NCBI RefSeq assembly: GCF_004331345.1
Contig: NZ_SJJZ01000002.1
Span: 868,001-932,000 of the forward strand
Origin: Kribbella soli
Lineage (GTDB): Bacteria; Actinomycetota; Actinomycetes; Propionibacteriales; Kribbellaceae
Direction: 5' to 3'
DNA length: 64,000 nt
Shown one piece after another: positions 17,692-26,906 of the stretch. Numbering within the stretch: position 1 is the first letter of the stretch; the number at the start of each line of letters is the position of its first letter. The translations under genes were made by a program, and so were the position numbers. Under the pieces are notes generated by a model that was not told the DNA's origin, searched no databases, and saw only the letters and a list, made by a program, of their open reading frames with translations.

Positions 17692-17709
17692 TGCTCAATC
17701 GTTTGCGCA
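17692..17709. promoter_or_regulatory. LacI-type operator 3 (CoA-transferase unit)
   Basis: TGCTCAATCGTTTGCGCA, 7 of 9 half-site positions matched, is 28 bp upstream of the CoA-transferase ATG and 17 of 18 identical to operator 2. This ties the gene to the same LacI regulon as the transporter. Confidence 0.78.
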
Positions 17710-17744
17710 ACGATAAGCCACCCGCTCCCCAGGAGCAACCGATG

Positions 17745-20700
17745 TCAGGTGCGGAGTGGGAGGAGGGCCGTGGCTTGGGATTTGAGGAGATGGAAGCCGT
17801 GTGTGTCAGCAATCGAGGCTGCTTGAGCGGCGGTGGCGGCGGCCGCTGGGTTGCCGCCTCGGCTTTGTGCGGTTGAGAGGGTGAGTAGGGCGTGGGTCTC
17901 GAGGAACGGGTACGTTGCGCGGGCGATTGTCAGGCAGTCCTCGATCCAGTCGATGGCTGCGGTGGCGTCACCCAAAGCCAGATGCGCCTCGGCGACCGCC
18001 GACGCGGTCTGCGCCTGGGCCTTGCGATCGCGTACGACGATCGCGAGCTGATGCGCTCGCAGCGCCGTATACAAAGCCGTCGCGCCTTCGCCGCGCTGGC
18101 TGTACAACCGCGCGAGCTCGTCCAGCGTCGACAACTCGCCGCGCACGTGCAAGCGCCGTCGGTACGACGTGAGCACGTCGTCGAGCAGCAGGGCCGCACG
18201 GTCGACCTCGCCCAGCTGCCGCAACGCGCTCGCCAGATTGCCGCGGTTGGCGAGCGCCGACGTCTCTCGACCGGTCTCGTTGATCTTCAGCGCGGCCGCG
18301 AACAGGTCCGCCGCTTCGGCGAGTTCACCCTGGTGGAGCCGGATCATCCCGAGTCCGTTGACCACGATGGCGCGGATGTGGCCGTGCTGATCGTCTGCGG
18401 TGAGCTCCGTCGCGCGGCGCATCCAGAGCTCGGCGTCGACGAGCATGCCGCGCTCGAGTTGCAGCCACCCGATCTGATGGGCCAGATAGGCCGCGGCCTC
18501 GTTCCACCCGGCACCGACGGCAAGGGCCGATGCCGCCAGGCAGTCGGACAGCGCGTCCGCGTCACGTCCGACCGCTCCGAAAGCCTGCGCCCGGTTGATC
18601 AACATGGCAACGCAGACCCGGTCGTCGCCCGCAGCAGTCGCGGCGTCCAACCCGGCATGAGCGACAGGAAGCCACCCGTCGGCGTCCCGGCGCAGCAGGA
18701 AGTACCCGCGGAGCTGGTCCACGATGCGCCAGGCCAGCGCTGCCTCACCGGACTGCGCCGCACCTTGCACAACCGCCAGCAGCGCGGGCAGTTCGTGATC
18801 CAGCCAGGCGAGCGCCTCGTCCTCGGAACCGAAGTACCAGTCCGCTTCACCATGGACCTCGAGGCGCAGGAGTTGCGGATAGGCCCAGTCGATCGCGGCG
18901 GTGACGGCCTCGGCGTACCAGGTGTGCAGCCGGGTCCTCGCGGTCTCGTGTTCGGGGTCCTCGGCGAGGAGTCGCCGCGAGTACAGGCCGAGCAGGTCGT
19001 GGAACCGGTAGCGGTCCTTCGAGTGCTGGAGGAGCATGTTCGCTTCGAGCAGCGACTCCAGGACGCGGTCGGCCTCGGCCGTCGACGTACGGAGAAGGAT
19101 CGCGGTGCTGTCGGCGCTGAAGTCGTCACCGGGGTGCAGGCTGCACATCCGGAACGCTCGTTGGGCGTCCGCACTCAGATCCGCGTAGCTGAGCTGGAAG
19201 CTGTTCAGCACGCTGGACTCGCCAAGGCTGAGTTCGGTGAGCCGGCGGTTGCCGTCGTCGAGGCGGTCAGCCAGATCGGCGACGGTCCACTCCTGCCGGG
19301 TAGCGAGCCGCGCGCCCGCGATCCGCAGCGCCAGCGGAAGCCGGGCACAGGCCTCGACGAGCGCACGCACGCCGCCGGGGTCGGCGTCGAGCCGAGGCGT
19401 CCGCGCTGTGGAGGCGATCAGCCGTACAGCGTCCTCGTGAGGCAGCGGCTCCAGACTGACAACGCCGGCGGCCACCAGGTCGGGCATCTTCCGCCGACTG
19501 GTGACGATCACATCGCTTCGGCCCGCTCCTGGCAGCAGTGGTCGTACCTGTGCCGCGTCCTGCGCGTTGTCGAGGAGGACCAGCATCCGGCGGTCGGCGA
19601 GCTCGCTGCGCAGCAAAGCGGCCGCTTCGGCTTCGTCCGTGCCAATACGCCGACCAGGTACGCCGAGGGCGCGCAGAAAGCGGCCAAGCACCTGGACCGG
19701 CGCAGGCGTGGTCGCATCGCTCCCGCGCAGGTCGGCGTACAACTGCCCGTCCGGGTACTGCTCGCGGAGCTGGTGCGCGGCGGTCAGGGCCAGCGCGGTC
19801 TTGCCGACACCTGCGATGCCGTTGATCAGCACGGCTCGCGACGACACCCCGCTGGACCCGCCGAGCGCCGTACGGATCGTCTCCAGCTCCCTGGTACGAC
19901 CGACGAAGTCCGGTGGCGCGGACGGTGCCTGCTGGACGACCACGCGCATCGACGGCTCCGCTGGAGACCCGGTCTGCTGCCGCAGTACCTCCAGATGAAC
20001 AGCGCGAAGCCGCTCCCCCGGGTCGATGCCGAGGTGCTCCACGAGCGCGGTCCGAATCCGGTCGTACGCCGCCAGCGCCTCGACCTGCCGTCCTGCCGCA
20101 GCCAGTGTCTGGATCAGCTCGACATGCAACGGCTCGTCGAACTCATGCCGCACAGCCAGTCCGCGCAACGGCTCGAGGGCCTGCTCCGGCTCGCCGAGGT
20201 CGCGTGCCAGCGCAGCGAAGGCTCGGACGGCGGCCGTGTACTCGTTGACGACAGCCGCATAGAGAGGGCTGTGAGCGATCGCGTCCACGTCGGTGTCGCC
20301 ACGCCACAACTCCACGGCGCTCGCGAGCTTGGCCAGCGCGACCTCCGGCTCGGCGCGTGCGGCCTCGGTTGAGAGCTCGCGGAACTGCAGGAGGTCGAGG
20401 TCATCGAGCGCCAGTCGATAGCCGGTGCGGCCGCCGACAATCACGGAGTCCGCCGGCCGACCTGTTTCGAGCAGTCGTCGCAGCCTGGCGACGCGGGTCT
20501 GGAGCAGGTTGACGGCGTTGCTGGGTGCGCCGCGTGGCCAGAGCAGATCGACCAGTTCGTCCTGGGCGACCGTCGTACCGGCGGTGAGGGCGAGCCGCGC
20601 CAGCAGAGTCCGTTGCGGACCCGAGTTGACCGGCACCGCGAGGTCGCCGGTGCGGACTTCGAGTGGGCCGAGTACGCCGACGTACACCGGTCCGGCTGCG

Positions 20701-20966
20701 CTGGGGAGGGCGACGGGCCGGTGCGTCTTGGCGGCGGAGTGGAGGCTTTCGGTGTCCGATGCAGTCAGCTCCAGCGCCTTCGCCAGGGCCTCGATCGAGC
20801 TGTCTTTCGGGCTCCGGGTCCTGCCCTGTTCCAGGTCGCGGATCGCCGCGATGCTGACACCGGCGCGCTCGGCGAGGTCCCGCTGGGTGACTCCCGCGTC
20901 CTGGCGCAATCGCCGCAACAGCGCGCCGAACCCGATCGTCGGCTCCTCCTGTCGCCTGCGGGGCAC
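17745..20966 (-). CDS. XRE-SARP-NB-ARC-TPR multidomain regulator (AfsR-like)
   Basis: The 1073-residue protein has four parts. An XRE helix-turn-helix covers about 12-68 (TQRDLAERAGVSIAAIRDLE). An OmpR-type SARP winged helix covers about 95-180 (LGPLEVRTGD). The bacterial transcriptional activator domain covers about 185-330 (EHLGIDPGERLRAVHLEVL). An NB-ARC ATPase follows with Walker A GIAGVGKT (Lys at about 389) and VLLDNAQD as Walker B, and then a tetratricopeptide region to the C-terminus. AfsR-type proteins activate secondary metabolism, but an extra N-terminal XRE domain gives it two DNA-binding heads. The start is GTG with AGGA upstream. No obvious target cluster adjoins it. Confidence 0.93.
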   Translation of the reverse strand: MPRRRQEEPTIGFGALLRRLRQDAGVTQRDLAERAGVSIAAIRDLEQGRTRSPKDSSIEALAKALELTASDTESLHSAAKTHRPVALPSAAGPVYVGVLGPLEVRTGDLAVPVNSGPQRTLLARLALTAGTTVAQDELVDLLWPRGAPSNAVNLLQTRVARLRRLLETGRPADSVIVGGRTGYRLALDDLDLLQFRELSTEAARAEPEVALAKLASAVELWRGDTDVDAIAHSPLYAAVVNEYTAAVRAFAALARDLGEPEQALEPLRGLAVRHEFDEPLHVELIQTLAAAGRQVEALAAYDRIRTALVEHLGIDPGERLRAVHLEVLRQQTGSPAEPSMRVVVQQAPSAPPDFVGRTRELETIRTALGGSSGVSSRAVLINGIAGVGKTALALTAAHQLREQYPDGQLYADLRGSDATTPAPVQVLGRFLRALGVPGRRIGTDEAEAAALLRSELADRRMLVLLDNAQDAAQVRPLLPGAGRSDVIVTSRRKMPDLVAAGVVSLEPLPHEDAVRLIASTARTPRLDADPGGVRALVEACARLPLALRIAGARLATRQEWTVADLADRLDDGNRRLTELSLGESSVLNSFQLSYADLSADAQRAFRMCSLHPGDDFSADSTAILLRTSTAEADRVLESLLEANMLLQHSKDRYRFHDLLGLYSRRLLAEDPEHETARTRLHTWYAEAVTAAIDWAYPQLLRLEVHGEADWYFGSEDEALAWLDHELPALLAVVQGAAQSGEAALAWRIVDQLRGYFLLRRDADGWLPVAHAGLDAATAAGDDRVCVAMLINRAQAFGAVGRDADALSDCLAASALAVGAGWNEAAAYLAHQIGWLQLERGMLVDAELWMRRATELTADDQHGHIRAIVVNGLGMIRLHQGELAEAADLFAAALKINETGRETSALANRGNLASALRQLGEVDRAALLLDDVLTSYRRRLHVRGELSTLDELARLYSQRGEGATALYTALRAHQLAIVVRDRKAQAQTASAVAEAHLALGDATAAIDWIEDCLTIARATYPFLETHALLTLSTAQSRGGNPAAAATAAQAASIADTHGFHLLKSQATALLPLRT

Positions 20967-21124
20967 GAGGACGATCCTACGGAAGCGGACAGGTCAGCCC
21001 GATTACGAGCCCTCGGCAACAGTAGATCGAAACGGGTGGAGTACGGGCGGAGTACGGGCAGCGTCGCGTCGCCGGCCGCCCGTACGCTCGGCGCTTCCCG
21101 GACTGACCTGGAGGATCTCCCCCG

Positions 21125-22003
21125 ATGCGTAAACCCATCCTGGCCGGCGCGACCGCACTGACCGTTGCCGCAGCTGGACTCGTCGCCGTCGCTCTCCCGA
21201 CGACGGCAGCCGTCAGCGACGTACCCGCGGACTGCGGTGTCTCAACCGCGGCGTACCGCTCGGACGGCCAGCGCGTGGCCTACGTCTACTCCGAGCAGAA
21301 GACCAGCATCTTGGCCACTGTGAACGACAAGCTCGGCTGGATCCCGACCGCGCTGCAGCAGCGCGGCGGCGGCGGTGACGACACGCATTTCGAAAGCACC
21401 GACTACGCCACGCACCCGACCGATGGATACATCTACCTGGTGAGACGTGAGGGCGAGCTGGTGAACGGCACCTGGACCATCACGTCGAGCACCGCGACCC
21501 GGCTGCAGGCGGGGTTCGCCGGGACCCGCATCCTCGCGTACGGCTACCCGTACCTCTACCGCGTCGCCGGCACCGCCCTCTACCGCTACACGCAGTCACC
21601 CACCACGGGCGCCCTGGGGTCGCCTGTGAAGATCGCGTCGACCAATTGGGACACCGTCAACACCCTGGTCTACGAGCGCAGCGGCGGAACCGGCGACGCC
21701 GCGGTGGACGTGCTGCTCGGGACCAAGGCCAACGGCGAGCTCAAGGAGTGGCGGATCAATCGGGCCACGCCGACGAACATCACCTCGAAGGTCCTGAAGG
21801 CGAGCGGCTGGAGCGGGATCACCAGCCTCAGCACCGGGTCCTGCAACGCGCACCCCGACGGCCGTCCGTTGCTCGCGATCGCCACCTCCTCCGGCAAGGC
21901 GTCGGTGCACTTCGACGCGAAGAGGACCGACGGGATCGGCACAGACATCAAGGGCGGTTCACTCGGCGCCCTCGGCTGGACCGCCAAGGCCTACGGCCAA
22001 TAG
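21125..22003 (+). CDS. Secreted protein of unknown function, beta-propeller-like, paralogue of 41524-42471
   Basis: The 292-residue protein begins MRKPILAGATALTVAAAG and has a Sec signal peptide ending near residue 29 (TTAAVS). The mature part has repeating aromatic blocks (YIYLVRREGELVNG, YPYLYRVAGTALYRYT, WDTVNTLVYER, ANGELKEWRI), resembling short propeller or tachylectin-like repeats. A pair of Cys residues remains. GGAGG is 10 nt before the ATG. The C-terminal TSKVLKASGWSGITSL block matches the protein at 41.5 kb. No function can be assigned. Confidence 0.8.
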   Translation: MRKPILAGATALTVAAAGLVAVALPTTAAVSDVPADCGVSTAAYRSDGQRVAYVYSEQKTSILATVNDKLGWIPTALQQRGGGGDDTHFESTDYATHPTDGYIYLVRREGELVNGTWTITSSTATRLQAGFAGTRILAYGYPYLYRVAGTALYRYTQSPTTGALGSPVKIASTNWDTVNTLVYERSGGTGDAAVDVLLGTKANGELKEWRINRATPTNITSKVLKASGWSGITSLSTGSCNAHPDGRPLLAIATSSGKASVHFDAKRTDGIGTDIKGGSLGALGWTAKAYGQ

Positions 22004-22008
22004 CCCGG

Positions 22009-22827
22009 TCAGCGCAGTTCGAAGCCGCGGGTGCGGAGGGCTTCGCGGAGGTGTTCGCGGCCCTTCAGACCCGCGACCGTGCCGAAGCGGGTGGCGACGC
22101 GCTCGATCCACCCGGCCGGGAGTCCGGCGTCGGCGTAGAACGCGTTCAGCACCTCTTCGTAGGTCTCGACGTACGCCGCCTGCGGCGCGAGCGCGTACTG
22201 CTCGTGGTGCAGGACGGCCTCCTGCGGGAGGCGTGGCTTGACCGCGGTGTCCTCGAATCCATCGGGGCGGCCGACGGTCAGGCCGAAGACCGGGAAGACG
22301 TTCGGTGGCAGGCCGAGTTCGTCCGCGACATCGAGGGGGCGGTTGCGGATCGCGCCGACGAAGACCGTGCCCAGGCCCAGCGACTCCGCGGCCAACGCGG
22401 CGTTCTGGGCAGCCAGGGCGACGTCGACGAACGCCAGCACCGCTGCTTCGACGAAGTCCGCGGCCTCGGCGGTCGCGGACCCGAGCTCGGTGGTGATCTG
22501 CCGCGCCCTGGCGAGGTCGGCCAGCCACACGAGGAACAGCGGAGCCTGCGCGATGAAGTCCTGCTCCCCGGCCAGCTTCGCCAATCGGGTACGGCGTTCC
22601 TCGTCACGCACCGCGACCACACTCCACAGCTGGAGGTTGCCGGACGTCGGCGCCGACTGCGCCGCCGCGATCAGCGCCGCCAAAGTTGCGTCGGGCACCG
22701 GATCCGAGCGGTACGCCCGTACCGACCGGTGACTGAGCTGCTGAGCCAGTACGTCGTTCCACGCCGCCGGCGGCGCGGACGCCGTACCCGATCCGTAGCG
22801 CAGCCGATAGGCGTCATCGGCAGTCAT
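22009..22827 (-). CDS. NADPH-dependent nitroreductase-family oxidoreductase
   Basis: The 272-residue FMN-type flavoprotein has HRSVRAYRSDPVPDATLAAL at about residue 30, SAPTSGNLQLWSVV (FMN-binding region), and AAESLGLGTVFVGAIRN, as in NfsA/FRP nitro and flavin reductases. GGGAGATGCC precedes ATG 22827; the longer frame to 22962 is rejected. It reduces quinones, nitro compounds or flavins in the cytosol. It converges on the secreted-protein gene with 5 bp between stops and is divergent from the DHA2 exporter. Confidence 0.9.
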   Translation of the reverse strand: MTADDAYRLRYGSGTASAPPAAWNDVLAQQLSHRSVRAYRSDPVPDATLAALIAAAQSAPTSGNLQLWSVVAVRDEERRTRLAKLAGEQDFIAQAPLFLVWLADLARARQITTELGSATAEAADFVEAAVLAFVDVALAAQNAALAAESLGLGTVFVGAIRNRPLDVADELGLPPNVFPVFGLTVGRPDGFEDTAVKPRLPQEAVLHHEQYALAPQAAYVETYEEVLNAFYADAGLPAGWIERVATRFGTVAGLKGREHLREALRTRGFELR

Positions 22828-23155
22828 GGCATCTCCCTCGAGCTCCTCGTCGCCCGGACCGCGCCCCGGCGCCTGCGGTCCCGCCTGGTGAACGGGGCCG
22901 ATGGCAACGAACCCCACCGGGACGCGATCCGACACCCTAAAGTCTACCGTTCCACTAGACATAACCTCCCCGATCTCAGCGACCGAGACGCCCCTGAACG
23001 TAAGGTCCGGGTCGAGCTCGGGGGCGGCGTAGGTGGATACGGTGCGTTGTTTGGTCGCGACGCGCGGTGTATTGAGGGGTCAAAGGGCTAGCTTTTGGGT
23101 GGGGCGGCGGGCGTAGGGTCTGCACAGGATGTTTCGTGCCGAGGGGGGACAGACT
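22828..23155. promoter_or_regulatory. Divergent promoter region with an inverted repeat
   Basis: This gap of about 330 bp between the nitroreductase and the DHA2 exporter shows no gene. GTCTA-N9-TAGAC (22942-22960) is a perfect 5-bp inverted repeat in a locally AT-richer stretch, fitting a TetR/MarR-type site that could control both genes. No regulator gene adjoins. The rest is low-information GC-rich leader. Confidence 0.4.
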
Positions 23156-24745
23156 GTGAGCGAGCCCGCTACCCGATCCGAGTATCCCGACCACATCGAC
23201 GCCGCGGTGCTGAAGATCGCCGGTGTCGTGGTGCTGGGCGCGATCATGTCGATTCTCGACATCACCGTGGTCAACGTCGCGTTGCCGACCTTCCAGGACG
23301 AGTTCGGCTCGCCCGAAAGTCCGGTCGCGTACTCGCACGTCGCCTGGACGGTCACGGCGTACACGCTCGCGCTGGCGACCGTGATCCCGCTGACCGGCTG
23401 GGCCGCCGACCGGTTCGGCACCAAGCGGCTGTACATGATGGCGATCTTCCTGTTCACCGCCGGGTCCGCGCTGTGCGCGACCGCGTCGAGCATCGACATG
23501 CTGATCGGCTTCCGGGTCCTGCAGGGGCTCGGCGGCGGCATGCTGATGCCGCTCGGCATGACGATCATGACCCGGGCGGCGGGGCCGCACCGGATGGGCC
23601 GGCTGATGGCCATCCTCGGCGTACCGATGCTGCTCGGCCCGATCCTCGGCCCGATCCTGGGCGGCTGGCTGATCCAGGTGGCGAGCTGGCACTGGATCTT
23701 CCTGATCAACGTGCCGCTCGGCGCGATCGCGCTGGTCTACGCCTGGTTCGCGCTGGCCAAGGACACGGCGGCACGCAACGAGTCGCTCGATCTCGTCGGC
23801 GTCGTGCTGATGTCGCCGGGACTCGCGTTGTTCCTGTTCGGCGTCTCGTCGCTGCCGGCCGAGGGCGGTGATTTCGGAGCGCCGCGGGTCTGGGTCTCGA
23901 TCCTGATCGGCGTCCTCCTGATGGGGGCGTTCGTGTGGCACTCGTTCCGGCCGGAGCATCCGCTGCTCGACCTCCGGCTGTTCCGCGACCGCAACCTCAC
24001 GATCTCGGTCATCACGATGTTCCTGTTCGCGGCCGCCTTCTTCGGTGGGCTGCTGCTGGTGCCGACGTACTTCCAGCAGATCCGCGGCGAGTCCACGCTG
24101 CACGCCGGCCTCCTGGTCGCGCCGCAGGGGCTCGGCGCGATGGTGACCATGCCGATCGCGGGCAGGCTGGTCGACAAGGTGCCGGTCGGCCGGATCGTGC
24201 CGTTCGGGCTCGTGGGGATCGTGATCGGTATGTTCGGTCTGACCCAGATCACCGCGACGACGCCGTACATCTCGATCATCGCGATGCTGGTGGTGATGGG
24301 CTTCGGGATGGGCGGCACGATGATGCCGCTGTTCACGACGGCGCTGCGGACGCTCTCCGGACCTCAGGTCGCGCGTGGCTCGACACTGCTCAACATCAGC
24401 CAGCAGATCGCGTCGTCGGTCGGTGTCGCGACGATGTCGGTCATCCTCACCAACCAGCTCAACAACTCGCCGATCATTCCCGGCACCGAGGACATCCCCG
24501 GGCTGGGCGACGGGATCCGCGAGACAGAGGCGGCGATCCTGTCCAACACCCGCCCGGAGAGCGTTGCCGCGCTCCACCTCGACCCGGCCGCGATCGCGCG
24601 TGGGCTGGTCGACGCCGCCGCGTCGTTCGCGCACACGTACTGGGTGGCGTGGGTGCTGGTGGTCCTCACGTTGGTGCCGGCCTTGATGCTCCCCCGCAAG
24701 CGCGAGGTCACTCATCTCGCCGGCAAGGACGCCGTGATCGAGTGA
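23156..24745 (+). CDS. DHA2-family (EmrB/QacA) MFS drug exporter
   Basis: The protein has about 529 residues and 14 predicted membrane helices. Motif A reads GWAADRFGTKRLY, and LDITVVNVALPTFQ in helix 1 and GGGMLMPLGMTIM with GPILGPILGGWLI (motif C) mark a proton-driven DHA2 exporter. The C-terminal half has a long loop (residues about 430-490) before the last helix. I prefer GTG 23156 with GAGGGGGG upstream; ATG 23129 is an alternative nine codons earlier. It probably exports hydrophobic toxins or a metabolite. Confidence 0.92.
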   Translation: MSEPATRSEYPDHIDAAVLKIAGVVVLGAIMSILDITVVNVALPTFQDEFGSPESPVAYSHVAWTVTAYTLALATVIPLTGWAADRFGTKRLYMMAIFLFTAGSALCATASSIDMLIGFRVLQGLGGGMLMPLGMTIMTRAAGPHRMGRLMAILGVPMLLGPILGPILGGWLIQVASWHWIFLINVPLGAIALVYAWFALAKDTAARNESLDLVGVVLMSPGLALFLFGVSSLPAEGGDFGAPRVWVSILIGVLLMGAFVWHSFRPEHPLLDLRLFRDRNLTISVITMFLFAAAFFGGLLLVPTYFQQIRGESTLHAGLLVAPQGLGAMVTMPIAGRLVDKVPVGRIVPFGLVGIVIGMFGLTQITATTPYISIIAMLVVMGFGMGGTMMPLFTTALRTLSGPQVARGSTLLNISQQIASSVGVATMSVILTNQLNNSPIIPGTEDIPGLGDGIRETEAAILSNTRPESVAALHLDPAAIARGLVDAAASFAHTYWVAWVLVVLTLVPALMLPRKREVTHLAGKDAVIE

Positions 24746-24842
24746 AACGCCCGTCAGAGCGGCTCGACGGACCGCGTCACGACCCACCGATGCGGTGAAA
24801 CCGCGCGCGTGGTTTGTCGGAGGGCTTCGGTAGTGTCCTGGG

Positions 24843-26831
24843 GTGGACATTGGGGAGCGTATCCAGGAACTTGCCGAGCGCATCGTCGTACTGCGTGACG
24901 CCTACTACCGCGGTACGCCGACGGTCGCCGACGCGGAGTACGACGCGATCGAGGACGAGCTGCGGACGCTCGTCGAGGCCAACCCGGAGCTCGCGCCCGA
25001 CCCGAACCCGCTGGAGCAGGTCGGCGCGCCGGCGGTGCTGCACGCGCCGATCCGGCACTCGCGACCGATGCTGTCGCTGGAGAAGGCGACCCGCCCGGAG
25101 CAGGTCGAGGCCTTCTTCGGCCGCTTCCCCGGCCAGCCGGTGGTCGTCATGCCGAAACTGGACGGCCTGTCCTTGGCCCTCGTCTACGAGAACGGTCGGC
25201 TGGCCCGGGCGATCACCCGTGGTGACGGGACGACCGGCGACGACGTGACACCGCTCGTGCGCGCGCTCGCGGACGGCGTCCCCGACCGGCTCGACGTACC
25301 GGACCGGGTCGAGGTCCGCGGTGAGGCCGTCATGTTGCGGTCCACGTTCGCCGCCTACAACGCCGCGCACCCGGACAAGCCGTTGATCAACCCGCGCAAC
25401 GCCGCAGCCGGGACGCTGCGCGCCAAGGATGCGGCCACCGTGTCCGAGCGACGGTTGCAGTTCCTGGCGTTCGATCTGCTCAGCGACCAGGCCGACGCCG
25501 ATCTCGAGCGCGCGTTGCAGACGATGGGGTTCACGGTCGCCGACATGCGGCACTGCGACGACGCCACCGCGGCGCAGGCGGTGATCTCCACGATCGAGCA
25601 GCAACGCAACGCCCTGGACTACGACCTCGACGGCGCCGTACTGCGGCTCGCCGATCGCGACGCCTTCGCTGCCGCCGGCACCCGGTCGAGCTCTCCGCGT
25701 GGCGCGCTGGCGTTCAAGTTCGCCGCCGAGGAGAAGACCACGGTGCTCGCCGACGTGGTCTGGGACGTCGGCAAGACCGGCAAGATCGCCCCGGTCGCCT
25801 GGCTCGAGCCCGTGTTCGTCGGCGGTACGACGGTCACTCGCGCGACGCTGGCGAACCAGGAGGTGATCAAGGCCCGCGGCATCAAGATCGGCGACACGGT
25901 CCTGGTCCGCCGGGCCGGTGACGTGATCCCGTTCGTGGCCGGCGTGCTCGACGCGTCGAAGCGCACCGGAGAAGAGCGCGACATCGTGCCGCCCAGCACC
26001 TGCCCGTCGTGCGAGCAGCCGCTGACCGAGCAGGGCAACAGCCGCGAACTGTTCTGCACCAACGTCTCGTGCCCGGCCCAGACCGTACGGCGGCTGATCC
26101 ACTGGGCGTCCCGGGCGGCGGCCGACATCGACGCGATCGGCGGGGTCTGGATCGAGCGCCTGGCCGAGGCGGGGATCCTGGAGAACCCGTCGGACTTCTA
26201 CAAGCTGACGGCCGAGGGGCTGCTGGAGTTCGACCGCATCGGCGAGGTCTCGGCCGCCCGGATGATCGACTCGATCGACACGAGCCGGCAGGTCGGGCTG
26301 CGCCGCGCACTGATCGGCCTCGCGATCCCGATGGCGTCCGAGGGCACCGCGGCCAGGTTGTGCCGGGCCGGGTTCGCCTCCTTGGAAGCGGTCGCCGACG
26401 CGGGCGAGGACGGCCTCGTCGCCGTGGAGGACATCGGCCCGAAGGTGGCGACCTCACTCATCGAGCACCTCACTCGCCTCCGGCCTGAGCTCGAGCGACT
26501 CCGCGCAGCCGGCGTCTCACTCGACGTACGCGAGGAAGACCTGCCGCCGGTCGTGGCTGCCGGCGCACCGCTGGCCGGCAAGACAGTCGTCGTCACCGGT
26601 TCCATCAGCGATCCCCGCTCCGGCGAGAAGGTGGCGAGGCCTGCCTTCCAGCGACTCTGCGAGAAGGCCGGCGCGACCATCGCCTCGTCGGTCTCGGCCA
26701 GCACCGACCTGCTCATCACCGGCGCCGACGTCGGCGCCTCCAAACTCACCAAGGCCGAGAAGTTCGGCGTCACCGTCGTCGACCAGTCCGAGATCTGGCA
26801 GCAACTCCGAGCCGCCGATCTTCTCAGCTGA
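24843..26831 (+). CDS. ligA: NAD-dependent DNA ligase (LigA type), divergent paralogue
   Basis: The 662-residue protein has the full LigA order: Ia domain (YYRGTPTVADAEYDAIEDEL), adenylation domain with KLDG (Lys105, the predicted AMP-attachment residue), OB fold, a Cys4 zinc finger (Cys387, 390, 405, 410), helix-hairpin-helix repeats and a C-terminal BRCT (GKTVVVTGSISD). It seals nicks using NAD. The Glu two residues before the nucleophile Lys in the usual C-E-L-K-x-D-G motif is Met here (VMPKLDG), and the protein differs from housekeeping ligases in several blocks. It may be a second ligase; a main ligA elsewhere is expected. Confidence 0.9.
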   Translation: MDIGERIQELAERIVVLRDAYYRGTPTVADAEYDAIEDELRTLVEANPELAPDPNPLEQVGAPAVLHAPIRHSRPMLSLEKATRPEQVEAFFGRFPGQPVVVMPKLDGLSLALVYENGRLARAITRGDGTTGDDVTPLVRALADGVPDRLDVPDRVEVRGEAVMLRSTFAAYNAAHPDKPLINPRNAAAGTLRAKDAATVSERRLQFLAFDLLSDQADADLERALQTMGFTVADMRHCDDATAAQAVISTIEQQRNALDYDLDGAVLRLADRDAFAAAGTRSSSPRGALAFKFAAEEKTTVLADVVWDVGKTGKIAPVAWLEPVFVGGTTVTRATLANQEVIKARGIKIGDTVLVRRAGDVIPFVAGVLDASKRTGEERDIVPPSTCPSCEQPLTEQGNSRELFCTNVSCPAQTVRRLIHWASRAAADIDAIGGVWIERLAEAGILENPSDFYKLTAEGLLEFDRIGEVSAARMIDSIDTSRQVGLRRALIGLAIPMASEGTAARLCRAGFASLEAVADAGEDGLVAVEDIGPKVATSLIEHLTRLRPELERLRAAGVSLDVREEDLPPVVAAGAPLAGKTVVVTGSISDPRSGEKVARPAFQRLCEKAGATIASSVSASTDLLITGADVGASKLTKAEKFGVTVVDQSEIWQQLRAADLLS

Positions 26832-26906
26832 CCCCGGTTTGTCGAGGTCCGCCCGTCGGCTCCGATGTCTCGTGCGACCAGAGGTAGCCAAGGAAGGCGA
26901 ACTGAG

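Noticed and set aside
17892..20372. An 826-codon open frame on the plus strand
   Set aside because: It lies fully antisense to the XRE-SARP regulator, whose domains are clear. No motif is found in the antisense product.
22976..24883. A 635-codon minus-strand frame across the DHA2 exporter
   Set aside because: The product is rich in Arg, His, Asp and Gln without structure. The plus-strand exporter has 14 helices and family motifs.
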